Positions 12,677 through 24,100 of a DNA stretch of 64,000 bases are shown one piece after another. The translations under genes and the position numbers were made by a program. How positions within the stretch are numbered: position 1 is the first letter of the stretch; the number at the start of each line of letters is the position of its first letter. The DNA lies in NCBI GenBank assembly GCA_902729315.2, contig LR746268.1, forward strand, positions 8,291,501 through 8,355,500. Reading direction: 5' to 3'. Below the pieces are notes generated by a model, which did no database searches, was not told the origin of the DNA, and was given only the letters and a program-made list of their open reading frames with translations. Source of the stretch: Spirodela intermedia (Eukaryota > Streptophyta > Magnoliopsida > Alismatales > Araceae).

Positions 12677-14831
12677 CCGCTGGGCGATCGGAAGTGGAGG
12701 AGGCAATCGAAAATGGAGCCGGTGGAAACCATGGAGCATGAGGCAGCCCTGCTGGGCTTTGTGTGACTGGTCATTTTATCAAACAGGTCGAAGAACAAGT
12801 CACCGACTTGGGTCGCTTGGTTGGGTATCGAATTCTTATCAGAAACCTCAGAAACTCTGTCCCTCCATGGTCAGGGAGGCTGAAGAGGGCATGGGGCTCA
12901 CTGGAGAGCCACCCTAAGTTAGCTAAATCATTCGACCGGCTACCTAAGTCATTTCTGGCAAGTCGCAGATCGAACAATACCCTCCCATGGGCAAAAGAAT
13001 ATGGTGGGAAAACACTGCTCGTGCTTGGGTTTGTGAGTTTCGTCCCTCCTCTCCCTTCTCTCTCTAATTGCATTACCTTCCATGAGGAAGACGTAAGTAG
13101 ATCCCTTGTGCCCCATGACTTCTCAAATGTTTCGTCTCTCATTTCTCGTCCTTGGGTAGGTCACAATTGTATCAATATTGCTCTTAACTTTCATTCAAAC
13201 GTTCGGCTTTATGAGAGAATTATAAATGTTATAAAATGATATCAAAGCCTATGAATCTTGCTCAGTTGTGTAAGAGAAAGACAAAAATCAAGAATTGGGC
13301 TTTTGAGAATTGACGTTTTAAAAGACTAGAGATCAAAGATTGTTCTAGCATCTTGCTACAATTGAATAGAGAACTAATTTAGCATGTTGAGAAGGCTAAC
13401 CCAAATGTTGGAAGAGCCACCCAACTAAATATTGAGAGGCTAGTATTGCCAACCAACTATAAAGCTACTGAGATATAAGACTATTCATTAAATGTTTATA
13501 TATCAAAGCATACACGATAATCAATGGATATAAATACTAAGATATCTCCTTGAAGATTTTGGCTTTAAATTAATATCATTGGTGTGTAGAAGCACGTAAT
13601 ACTGACTGAATCATTTTTTTATTTAGAAGCCATATTACTTCTCTTGTTGATGAAGAATAAACCGACAATAGAGTAGATTATGATTTTTATCATCAACATG
13701 AGCAGCTTCAATGGAGAAAAAAATGTAGATTTTAGACAAGCATCAACCTTGCAAGAGTATTTGATGAAGTTTGATACTCTCTTCAACCATTGGGGTGGCT
13801 TTAAATTTTTTTGAAGTTAAGATTGTTTTGATGCAAAGAATGAGAGAACTCATTAACCTTTTCTAATTGTGCGAAAAAGTTTTAAATCATATGTTGTACG
13901 TGCTAACGTGTTGAGCAAATTGAGTAAATAAGTAATCATTTACTTTTTAGAAAGTGATAAATTTATTTTCATTCACATATATGAGAACACTATTGACTCT
14001 TGGAACCTAGATTGAGTTCAGAAGTTGACTCTAACACATAATGACAAAAATGTCATTCATGTTGTGAAATAATGAAGTATACCAAAATTCTTATTTTATT
14101 CGACATGAAGAATTTGATAGGTCAATAACAATATTTTAACATATGAATGATATGTATAAAGTTATAGATCTCTCCTTTAAGAGTCATGAAATAATTACAA
14201 ATATGCTATAGTGTCTACTTCATGTTATTATTACATTTTATTTTCTAAAAGTTTGTTCAATAATGGTGGCTTTATGTACATTGAGTCTATTATTTTTCAT
14301 AAAATGAAATAAAAATGAAAGAAAATTTATTTCATCTTCAGTTTAATGTGACTCTTCTAAGGGTTGTTAATGAAAATTGTGATCACAAAAATATTAAGCT
14401 AGTAATGATATGATGGTGTCAAATAACTATATTACCCTTTATGTGTATCTTGAAGACATGTAAACATTATTATTGCTAAGACAATCCGATTGTTTCATTT
14501 AAATGAATATTAATTAAATAAATGAATATGAAGTTTGATACTGCAATAAATAATAATGAATACCCCTACTTGGGCTGCTTGATCTTTTGGCCTTACCATC
14601 TAAGATGAGGACAACTAAAAAATATTGTTACTGAATTAGAGATTATGAAAATATAATTTTAATATAAAATTATCATCGTACCATTATATTGTGTCTTAGT
14701 CATTACAAGTGGTAAGACTCTTATTGTCATGCAAATAAATACACTTTTCTTTATGCATTATCTTGGTCATTATAAGTATCAAGGGTATTCCTCTCATTTG
14801 AGTTTATTTATTTCATTTATAGTATGTTAAT
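12677..14831. other. Non-coding remainder of duplication unit 1
   Basis: AT-rich, gene-free sequence that matches 17251-20530 in unit 2 (apart from the solo LTR inserted there). Shared phrases include the block around 13320-13400, repeated near 17900-17960. No conserved protein recognised in any frame. Confidence 0.6.
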
Positions 14832-15128
14832 TGTTAATAAAGATGGAGAGATCGAAACAAGATGAGGATATCATATTTGCAAAGGAGAGAGTAATAGGAG
14901 GACAAAGAAAGACAGAGAGGATGAAAAGCCATACTTAACCAAGCCTCATATAACTCTTATAGAATATTATAATAAGTTGAAAATGATAAGAGGACGAAAA
15001 GGTGGCAAGTCCATAAACACTACAAGGACCAAGAGTGATGAGTCCATAAACGTTACAAGGACCAAGAGAGACAAGCCCATTAATCAAGATTTGGCAACCC
15101 CATAGTAATATAAACTACGATTAATGCC
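14832..15128 (-). repeat. Solo LTR relic (TGTTAA family), unit 1 copy
   Basis: About 290 bp similar to 20532-20820 and to 50136-50399. All three share the order: kinase-like GATGGAGAGAT start, CCAAGCCTCATATA, ACAAGGACCAAGA, AAGCCCATTAA. The copy at 50136 has clean TGTTA...TAACA ends, which identifies the family. Presence in both duplication units means it predates the duplication. Confidence 0.7.
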
Positions 15129-15197
15129 GATGATCTTCTGCAAACTACGTGGGCCCTCTTATTCGCTTGGGAGTTACAGTTTTCGGCGCCGGCCGCT

Positions 15198-16418
15198 CTA
15201 GAAGGCGGCGGCCTCGCCGTCGCCGTCGACGAGGGTCGACAGGGCCTCGTCGGCTCGGAACGGGTTGCGGATGGAGCAGTTGGCACGGATCTCCCCCTGG
15301 CTGCCGGTGAGGACATTCAGCATCCCCATCTTCGCCACGGAGTATGCGAATTTCTCGAAGAAGAGGCTCTGGTCAACGGCGAAGCTGATGACGAGGTCCC
15401 TGGTCTTGCTGTCGGTGTGGAGAGTCTGGTCGGAGGTGAAGAGCCCCTGCTGTTTCATCAGGTTAACGTAGTACTTGTTGTCGAAGACGTTGGGGCTGCG
15501 GATGTCCAGCACGTTCTCGTTCTCGGTGTTTGCCGGTGGGCAGGTTCTCTTGAGATTGTTGGCGAAGGTCTTGTCCATGACGGGGTCCTGAGTCGGGTAT
15601 AGCCTGTCGGTGAAGTTGGAGCAGTGACCGATGCCGATGCTGTGCCCGCCGGAGAGTGCCACCAGGTCGTTGGTGTCCAGGTTGAGCTTGCCGAGGGCGG
15701 TGATGAGCGACGTCGCGTTCGATGACGGCAGCGGCAGGGACTCCAGCGTGGTCGCTCTGCTCGCGAAGGTCAGACCATCTCGTCGCCCCGTCGGCACCTT
15801 GTAGTCGGGCCCCTCAACCTGCGCCAAGCCACCAACATCAAGACAACACGGTGGACCAGCATGGAGGGAAATCTTCTTAGGTTTTTCTCTTCTCCTTTTT
15901 TTTTTCTACCAGGAAGATGGAGTCACGTGCGGCGAGGGCGGCGATGTCGGCGCAGGAGACAACGCGGCCGCACTCCTTCTGGAGGAGGTTGCGGATATCG
16001 TTGATGACGTTGAAGCCGGACTGCCGGAGGGACAGGTTCGGAGGCGCGAACTTCTCGCCGTCGGAGTCGTCGAGCAAGACCGACCCATCACAGCCCTACA
16101 CAAGGAAGACGAAGACCGCACCGTCAAGCTAAATCCCTCCGTCGCCGCCGCCACTGGTCGGAGTAGGCGACCGGATAATCACCTGGACGAAGCAGTCGTG
16201 GTAGTGGATGCGGAGGAGCCCGGCGGCCAAGCCGACGTCTCTCTTGATGGCGGTCTTCAGGTATTCCTCACGATGGACTCGGCCTTGGGGCAGCTGCTCT
16301 TGTAGAAGGTCCACGAAAGCCCCTTCACCAGCGGAGGGTAATCGAACGCCGCCGCCCCCATGCAGAGGAGTGGGAAAGCGGTGAGGGCCAGCAGCAGGAA
16401 GGTGCTTGTAGAGGCCAT
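15198..16418 (-). pseudogene. Class III peroxidase pseudogene (frameshift in exon 1)
   Basis: Duplicate of the gene at 1427-2657 with the same three-exon layout: 16418-16183, 16095-15910 and 15818-15198. Exons 2 and 3 have exactly the same lengths as in the intact paralogue (186 and 621 nt) and stay open, with GGHSIGIGHC and the cysteines preserved. Exon 1 is 236 nt instead of 237. One base is missing at about 16263/16264, where unit 1 reads CAGGTAGTTCC and this copy reads CAGGTATTCC on the plus strand. On the coding strand this gives a stop codon three codons later, before the haem-binding histidine. The distal motif also reads RIHYHDC instead of RIHFHDC. It is either a recent pseudogene or a sequencing/assembly error. 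Confidence 0.85.
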
Positions 16419-19187
16419 TACAGATTAGAGAGAGAGAGAGAAAGAGAGAGACTAGAGAGAGAGAGAGAGAGGAGCGTGGTTCTCGCACTTTCACTGGTGA
16501 CGAACCAGTTTAATGGCGCCGCGGCGGGGCCGATCTAGCGTCCTTGTTGCCTCGAGCGAGGTCTGAAGAGTCGGCAGAGCAGGCAGCACCCATCAATGGA
16601 GGCCCACCCCGCTCCACTGCGTCCATATACTTCTTCTGCCACTTGCCAGAAAAGAGAAACCTATCTACAAGATATGGGGTTCCGCTGTCCTCATCCCCCC
16701 TCTTTCTCCCTCTAGAGCGCCACAGCTAGGAGGGTCCCCAAAGGATTCTCCCATGTCCATCATGCTCGGTACCCAAAGGAACTAGGATCGCCCAAAAAAT
16801 TCTCCAAGGACCTGTTCAAATATTAAACAGACAACACAGAAAAAATAAATATTAAAGAGACAACACAGGAACTAGTGTCGCCCAAAGGATTCTCCAAGGA
16901 CCAGTTCAAATGCGCGTTCATCGTGCAAACAGGTGAAAAAAGGCTTCCCTATCCATCATGCTCGGTAAAGAAGCAATCCAATCTACTCATATGAAGTTAG
17001 CTTGGTTCTATTCAGGGATCCACACAGGATATCTATCTATCTATATATATATATATATCTATATATTATTTTATTTTATTTGTTTATTCCCGAAGCCGCG
17101 GACTTTCAGCCAGAAATGGGCATTCAATGTCAATCATTTAAAGTAAAAAGCGATCACCAGATGGGGGAAGGAAGCGGGATCTGGGAGGCGTGACGAACAG
17201 AGGGGAAAACGATTTCGTCGGTCCCTAAGCCCGAGAGATCGCTGTGCTCGCCGCCGGCCGATCAGAAGTGAGGTGGCAATCGGAAGTGGAGCCGGCAGAA
17301 ACCAGGGAGAACGAGGCAACCCTGCCAGGCGCTGTGTGATTGGTCATTTTATCAAACAGGTCAAAGAACAAGTCACCGAGTTGGGTCACCCGGTTGCATA
17401 TCGGATTCTTATCGGAAACCTCAGAAGCTCTGTGTCCCTCCAAGGTCAGGGAGGCCGAAGAGGGTATGGGGCTCACCGGAGAGCCACCCCGAGTTAGCTA
17501 ACTCATCCGACTGCCGAGCTGAGTCATCTCCTGCGAGTCGCAGATCAAACAAACCCTCCCATGGGCAAAAGAATGGGGTGGGAAAACACTGCTCATGCTT
17601 GAATTTTGTGGGTTTCGTCCCTCCTTTCTTTTCTTCTCTCTCTAATTGCATTACCTTCCATGAAGTAGATCCCTTGTGCCCCATGCCTTCTCAAACGTTT
17701 TTTCTCTCTTTTCTCATCCTTGGGTAGGTAATTATGTTAAACTTAGTTTGAAACGCCACAACGCCAATATGGCTCTTAAGTTTCATTCAAACCTTCAGCT
17801 TTATGAGAGAATCACAAATGTAATAAAATGGTATCAAAGCCCATGAATCTTGGTCAACTGTGCAGGAGTAGATACAAAATAAAAAAATGGGCTTTATAGA
17901 ATTGGCGTTCTAAAAAGTGGAGACTAAAGGTTCTACTAGCACCTTGCTTCAGTTGAAGAGAGAACTAACTTAGCAGGTTGAGAAGGCTCACCCAAATGCT
18001 GGAAGAACCACTCAACTAAATATTGGGAGGGAAGTATTGGCAGTGGTAAAGCTACTTAATATTTATTTTTCCATTCTTCAATGATTTAGAAGACTATTAA
18101 TTAAATGTTTAGATATCAAGGCATACACAATAATCTATGGATATAAAATACTGAGATATCTCCTTGTTGACCAAACCATTGGTGTGTAGAAGCACATAAT
18201 GCTGACCAAACCATTTCTTTATTTAGAAGCCATATTACTTCTTTTATTGATGAAGAATAAATCAACAACAAAGTAGATTGTTTTTTATCAACATGAGTAG
18301 CTTCAATGGAGAAAAAAATGCAGATTTTAGACAAACATCAACATTGCAAGAGTATTTGATTAAGTCTGATACTCTCTTCAACAATCATGATAGTTTTCAA
18401 AAAAAAAAAAGTTAACTGTCTCGTCAATAGATTTAATTTGAAGCATGAGAGAGACAATTAACCTCTTATAATCGTGTGAACTAAACTTAAATCATATGTA
18501 GATGTTAACATATTGAGCACATTGAGTAAAAAATTCATCATTAACTTTTTAGAAATTGAGAAATTTATGCTCACTCACATATATGAAAACATTATTGACT
18601 CTTGGAACCTAGATTGAGTTTTGAAGTTGACTCTAATACAATGAAAAAAATGTCATTCGTGTTGTGAAATAATGTCATATACTAAAGTTATTATCTTAGC
18701 CAACAATAATTTTTCCATGTCGAAGAATGTTGTACATCAATGGAATTTTTTTAACATATAAATATATGTATATAGTAATAGTCTCTCATTTAAGAGTCAT
18801 GAAACCATTACATATATGTTTCAGTGACTAATTCATGTTATTATTACATTTTTGTTTTTAAAGGATTGTTCAATAATGGTGGCTTTATGTACAATGAGTC
18901 CACTATTTTTCATGAAGGAATTAAAAAGGAAATAAATTGTCTTTCATCTTCAATTTAATGTGACTCTTCTAAGGGTCAATGAAAAATATTATCACAACAA
19001 TATTAAACTAGTAATGATATCATGATGTCAAATGACTGTATTACACTGTATTTTATAGACACGAAAATATTAGTGATGCTAAGACATATGATTATTTTAT
19101 TTAAATAAATAGGAAAGATTATATGAAGTTTGATATTGTAGTAAATAATAATGAATACTCCTACTTAGGTTACTTGGTCTTTTGGCC
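16419..19187. other. Non-coding part of duplication unit 2
   Basis: Corresponds to pieces of unit 1 (about 3828-4195, 6300-6550, 7070-7169, then 12677 onward) joined with deletions. It includes a short local duplication (AGGATCGCCC at about 16782 and AGTGTCGCCC at about 16870) and an AT microsatellite at 17033-17062. No exon recognised. The unfilled site of gypsy element 1 is at 17246-17250. Confidence 0.6.
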
Positions 19188-19192
19188 TTACC

Positions 19193-20319
19193 TATTCATA
19201 ATTATAAATTAGTAGTTACATCTATGTATTAATATCATATATATAGATATTAATTAATAGGTAGATAATATACTTATACATGTGTTATTAACTTTTTATG
19301 ACATTCATAATGTTTATCATTTAAGTCTTAATACATATTACTATACATTTTATTTATATTATGAGATTAACCTTACTTGACTTTTATGAAGTCAAGTGGT
19401 GGTTCTCTCATATTTTCTTGATAATTATTTGATTGCAAAAACTTAGGTGAGTTCTTATTATGAGTTGGAAGTAATAGAAGAAGCCCAAGCCTTTAGCCCA
19501 ATAAAAAATCCAAGTCTTATGGAGAGGGCTGATCTAATATGTTTATGAGCCTAAGAGAGTGCGTCACTTTGGCCTAGCTTATTTGGACTTAAAAGATTTA
19601 TCAAGAGATAAGATTTAAGTTGCTCATCTTAAAGTATCTTAAGATTAAGATTAAAAGAAGGATTTGAGTGCCACCCTCATGGAATAATCTAGGCTGTTCA
19701 CCAAGAGAGTCAGTTATTAATCTTAACCATTTATTAGAGGGGCCTAACTCTTGAGAAGATTAAGGCATCTCGCCCCCTTCTTGAAAGGTGCTTTTTGATT
19801 CTCTCTCTAGTAGTGGTTAGTCGAAGAAAATAAGAAGAAAATCAAATCTTGATCAATGACATTCTCATGTCCAAAGTCATCGTGGAGAAGAGATTATCTA
19901 GAGCACATCAAGATTGTCATAGATCGAACATCACTCAGCCTAGGATTGACGCACAACAAAGTTTGTGTAAGATCTAGATTTGAGGCGTCCTTGTAATACT
20001 CTTCTAAATAGATTAACTTTTAATTCGAACTAGTTTTATCATTTATTCCATCATTCTATTACGTCAGATCTATTATCTCCCCTTTGTCATATTTTTCACA
20101 ACTCTTTATTCACTTTTTTACATTTATTCCACCCCTCACAATCTCATGGACATATCTATATATACATAAAATAAATAAATAGAATTCATACTCTCATTAC
20201 CGATGCTCCCTGAGGATTGACCCTTTAGTTATTATAATAGAAGAGTGAGGTTTTATAAATATTATTTATATAAACTTGATTACATCACAATGATGTATTT
20301 GACCTCCAAGTCAAGTTCA
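19193..20319 (+). mobile_element. Solo LTR (gypsy type) private to duplication unit 2
   Basis: 1.13 kb present here but absent from unit 1, where the flanks are contiguous at about 14604. Flanked by TTACC (19188-19192) and TCACC (20320-20324), a 5-bp duplication with one mismatch. It ends in CA, and its start reads TA rather than TG. It contains CCCTGAGGATTGACCCT (about 20209), a phrase also present in the other long LTRs of this window. No internal coding region, hence a solo LTR. Confidence 0.7.
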
Positions 20320-20531
20320 TCACCTGCTCAAATGAGAACAACTAAAAAAAGATATTATATTATTATTGAATTAGAGATTGTGAAAATAAAAAATTAAATA
20401 GAAATGATCAAAATATCCTTATATTGTGTCTTAATCATTATAAATTGTAAGACTCTTATTATCATGTAAATCAATTCACTTTTCTTTATGTGGTATCTTG
20501 GTCATTATAGGTGTTAAGAATTTTCCAATCA

Positions 20532-20820
20532 TGTGAGTTACAAAGATGGAGAGATGGAAATAATATGAGGATATCATATTTGCAAGGGAGAATAGTAGGA
20601 CAAAGGAAGACAAGAGGATGAAAAACCACACTTACCCAAGCCTCATATACCCCTTATAGAATGTTACAAGGAGTTGAAAATAATAAGAGGATGAAAAGGT
20701 GGTAAGCCCATAAACACTACAAGGACTAAGATTGACAAGCCCATAAACATTACAAGGACCAAGAGTGATAAGCCCATTAATCAAAATATAACAAGCATCA
20801 TAGTAAGGCTATACCGAACA
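20532..20820 (-). repeat. Solo LTR relic (TGTTAA family), unit 2 copy
   Basis: Same family as 14832-15128 and 50136-50399. It ends in CCGAACA, matching the TCTAACA end of the copy at 50136. Orientation is inferred from the primer-site-like sequence beside the copy at 50136. Confidence 0.65.
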
Positions 20821-20868
20821 CCTCTGATCAAACTTACAATAAAGTAGACATCTAGAACTTATCTAAGA

Positions 20869-21876
20869 GATGATTTTCTGCAAACATTATTATAGTTGAT
20901 CTAACATATTTCTTTTTAATTGTACGCACAACCACATGATACATGTGATAGATTATTGCAAATGATAAACTAATTGTTCAAAGAGAATTTGGATGTGGTG
21001 AGATTAGGGCAAAGATCTAGGGAGGTGGAGGTGGGTGAGAGAAGATGATATAATAATTAGGAATAATACCAATGAGACATACTATGAATAAAGTGACGAG
21101 TTGACCTGGTCAACAAGTTAGGAAAAAAGATAGAAAATGAGATTGGATCTGAGATAGCTGTACATAAACCAATGATATATGGGGAACATAACAAAGAACA
21201 CATGATAAAGATGAGACTTCCTCGTCATTGAGTAACCAAGAAAGGAAATAGTAGATTCAAATTTAGCACAAAAATGATGCAAAAGATGTCACCAAGAAAC
21301 ATGCAAATAACATTATAGAAAATAGGATATAAAGTAGGAACATAGAATGGATGAAAGTTTCTTATGCCATTACATAAACTTCCTCAAGCTTGATTGGCAT
21401 TTATCACACCTTAAATAGGGAGAGAACCTTATATAATATTTTCCAAAATATTCTTAGGTTTTTACAGTATTTCTCTCACAATATGACCATGATTTAAAAC
21501 TCCAATATTCACCAAAAGAGGATGAGTGACAAAATATTAATCGAGATCAACCAATATCAACTAACAAAGACTAGCCAAAGGCTTGATAAGGAAAAACTAA
21601 GATTTGACAATGAGGACCAACAATATGGTGATTTGAAGAGAACTAATAATGCAAATATCTAAAGACAACCAATAGTGAAATTTGCAATGAAGTCAAAGGG
21701 ATGAGAACAAACCCAAGACCAAAGAAGAGAGCACATAGAGAGACCCAAACTCAATACCGAAAAAATGAGTAAGGATGCAAAAAAGACATTGATGCAAAAA
21801 GAGTTCACCAAGAAAGAGTAAAGTGGCAAATAAACTATGAGGAGTGAGAACATTATAGAAAATAGATATGAGAGAG
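20869..21876. other. Gene-free AT-rich sequence
   Basis: Begins with the third copy of the duplication boundary sequence. No exon, LTR end or RNA gene recognised. Confidence 0.5.
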
Positions 21877-23595
21877 ACTAATAAGTCTTCATTATCATGA
21901 GTTAATAATTAGTAAATAATATAATTTTAGTCTTAACTCATGATAAACAGACTTATATTTATGTTATAGTGTGAAAAGTGGTTTTTAATTGATTAACGTA
22001 AATTTTTGGCTAATTATGTGATTTTATATGAATTTATATAATTTTTATAGTTTTATTTTTTAAAATAAATAAATAAAAAGAAATAAAAATAAAAATATAG
22101 TAAAATGAGGGGGACTCGTCAGCCAGCTGAGCCTACAAGTGGGTCAAAAGTGCAGTTAGGGAAGAGTCGAGAGCAGGGGCTCGAGCGGCTAGGACTGATG
22201 AGGGCACGTGTGTGCCACTCCCCTTCTATGTCACTAGTGGCCAGTCGATTGAGGGGCAAGGAGGGGTCGTACATATAGGAGAAAGGGACTCATTACTTGC
22301 AAATGAAATATTACTATATATTCGTTCGAAACTTTGGCACACAAGTGATGTGAGACTAAACCCGTGCCATACCTTCTCTTGAAAGGCTTCAAAGATTTTA
22401 ATACCTACAATACTCTTTTTTTTATAATAGAGGTATACCATGATGACATCACTTGATAAAGGCAATAGAGTATTTCTTTTAATCTCTCTTATATAGGCGG
22501 GCAACCGACACGAGTTTGAATCCTCATAGAGCCAAAATGTGTATTTTTATCTGATTATCGCAACTTTCTTGCAAATTGTCAATAAAGGTTTAAGCCTCTA
22601 AAATCGCTAAATCATTGACGAAAATCTCGTCAACGTGATTTGTGGAGCATTGTTACTAAAATTGCCAAACGATTTATGATAAAAAAGATCGTGAATCTAT
22701 CGAGTAAATCATCTCTAATTGATTGACGAACAAGCCGTTGTTAGGAAGAGGATGATCTATTGGGAGACAAGTCGCCACCTCTTGAGAGTATACCAGAAGC
22801 GATGAAGAGCCTCTTCTTGCTGCACGAACATGAAGATGAAGCTCTTTGACATGCGCCCCACCTCCATTTAACTCTTCTCTATTGGGTGACAGTTGCTGGA
22901 GAGCCACAAAGTTGCCATTTTTCTATTCCGTCGGGTGATAGTCGTCGGAGATGATTCGATGACCCATTTCACTGATCTCTAGACTTTGCAAAGAGATCTA
23001 GAGATTGCTCACATTATCTTTATTCAAAGAGAGCTTTCGAGGCCATGGACAGTGCACGACGATCCTCTCGAATGATCAGGATTCTAGTACATCGTTGATA
23101 CATTATCACTGCAACACTGGAACTCTATTTTGCTTCTTTCAACTTAATTTTCACCTAATTTAGTGATAATTTATATAATTTCAATTTACCAAATTATACT
23201 TTATTGAATTACAATTATTTTAGCTTTTACAGATCTTAATTTAATTAATTAAATCATCTATAATCACTTATGTAATAATCACTAGGTGGAACTCTATTTT
23301 TGTTTGATTTGCATTCATCAGGTGTTAATGTCATCCTGACGTCCGCACCCTTATTTCCTTTTTTCGTAAATTTTAAATATATTTTATTCTTATTTCTTAA
23401 TATAAAATTTATAAAAACTCATATTCTTTGACTTTTTTTGAAAAATTATTTGATATTATATTACATCCCCTGATTGATCTAGAAAATTATCACTATTTTT
23501 AGAAATTTTATTAAATTATAATTGATATATTTTTTCAAAAATACTTCTAAATATCCACAAATTAATATTTTTTAGTTTTATAAATTTTAAATTTA
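21877..23595 (+). repeat. 1.7-kb dispersed repeat (probable solo LTR), copy 1
   Basis: Direct repeat of 39808-41500, sharing ends ACTAATAAG and TTTTAAATTTA. Near the start lies a perfect 14-bp hairpin, TTATCATGAGTTAA (21892-21905) with TTAACTCATGATAA (21933-21946), extended outward by ATAAGTCT/AGACTTAT. A similar terminal hairpin heads the solo LTRs at 42218, 45447 and 25716. No ORF of known type inside. Boundaries are where similarity stops; no target duplication was found, so the LTR interpretation is inference. Confidence 0.65.
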
Positions 23596-24100
23596 TGTGA
23601 TTTATTATACAATGACTAAGTCACATTAGAGATCAAATAAAAAAGTGAGTGGTGATTGAGAGAGCAAGAAAGATAAGAGGAGAATAAGATCAACTAGGCA
23701 ATGCCAAAATCAAAAAGAGAAGATGCTAATAAGGGTGCAGGAGAAAGATGAGAGCAAGACTAAAAAAAAGTAAGTCTAGAAAATGCATTGATGGTAAATG
23801 GGGTGGTGGATGAAATCTTGAAAGATAATCATTACTTGTTGGAGAGAAGGGAGAGGCAGAAGTAGAAGAGAGAGAAATGAAGAAAAGGGAAGTTGATCAC
23901 CTAGAGAACATCATAAAGAAAGGAAATGATCCTACATTTGATGTATAATAATGACTAGAGGAAAACATATTGAATGTTAGGGTACTAGATGATTGAGTGC
24001 CAAGAGAAGATGAGGGAGTCAATATTCCAAGCATTAAGGAGAAGGAACCAAACGTGGTAACTATAGGATCAACATAGGCTCAGTGAAACACTAAGGGGGG
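23596..24100. other. Purine-rich unassigned sequence
   Basis: Possibly a decayed coding fragment of a transposon. Short runs look protein-like in one frame (about 23880-24090), but stops interrupt and no family is recognised. Confidence 0.3.

Larger units (their letters stand above)
1358..15128. repeat. Segmental tandem duplication, unit 1
   Basis: Unit 1 starts with GATGATCTTCTGCAAAC (1358-1374). The same sequence restarts at 15129, and a near copy (GATGATTTTCTGCAAAC) follows at 20869. Between these points the same landmarks occur in the same order in both units: peroxidase gene, the GAGCGTGGTTCTCGCAC promoter-side block (about 3828 and 16471), the GGGCATTCAAT block (about 6507 and 17118), the block at 12677 and 17251, and an LTR relic at the right end. 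Unit 1 is longer because it retains a ligase gene and contains a gypsy insertion. The boundary pattern suggests unequal exchange or replication slippage, which is inference. Confidence 0.85.
15129..20868. repeat. Segmental tandem duplication, unit 2
   Basis: Direct repeat of unit 1, beginning with the same 17-bp boundary sequence and ending where a near copy occurs at 20869. It lacks the gypsy insertion and the complete lipoate ligase gene. It has lost the peroxidase upstream region between two GA tracts and contains a private solo LTR at 19193-20319. Confidence 0.85.

Noticed and set aside
17134-17684. Minus-strand frames in duplication unit 2 with counterparts at 12771-13142
   Set aside because: The paralogous frames differ by shifts and substitutions that do not preserve the protein; they look like non-coding sequence.
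22500-22545. tRNA-like phrase GAGTTTGAATCCTC (and CAAATTCGAATCCTC near 40430)
   Set aside because: It resembles a tRNA T-loop, but no acceptor stem, D-loop or anticodon arm can be fitted around it. It recurs only as part of the 1.7-kb repeat.
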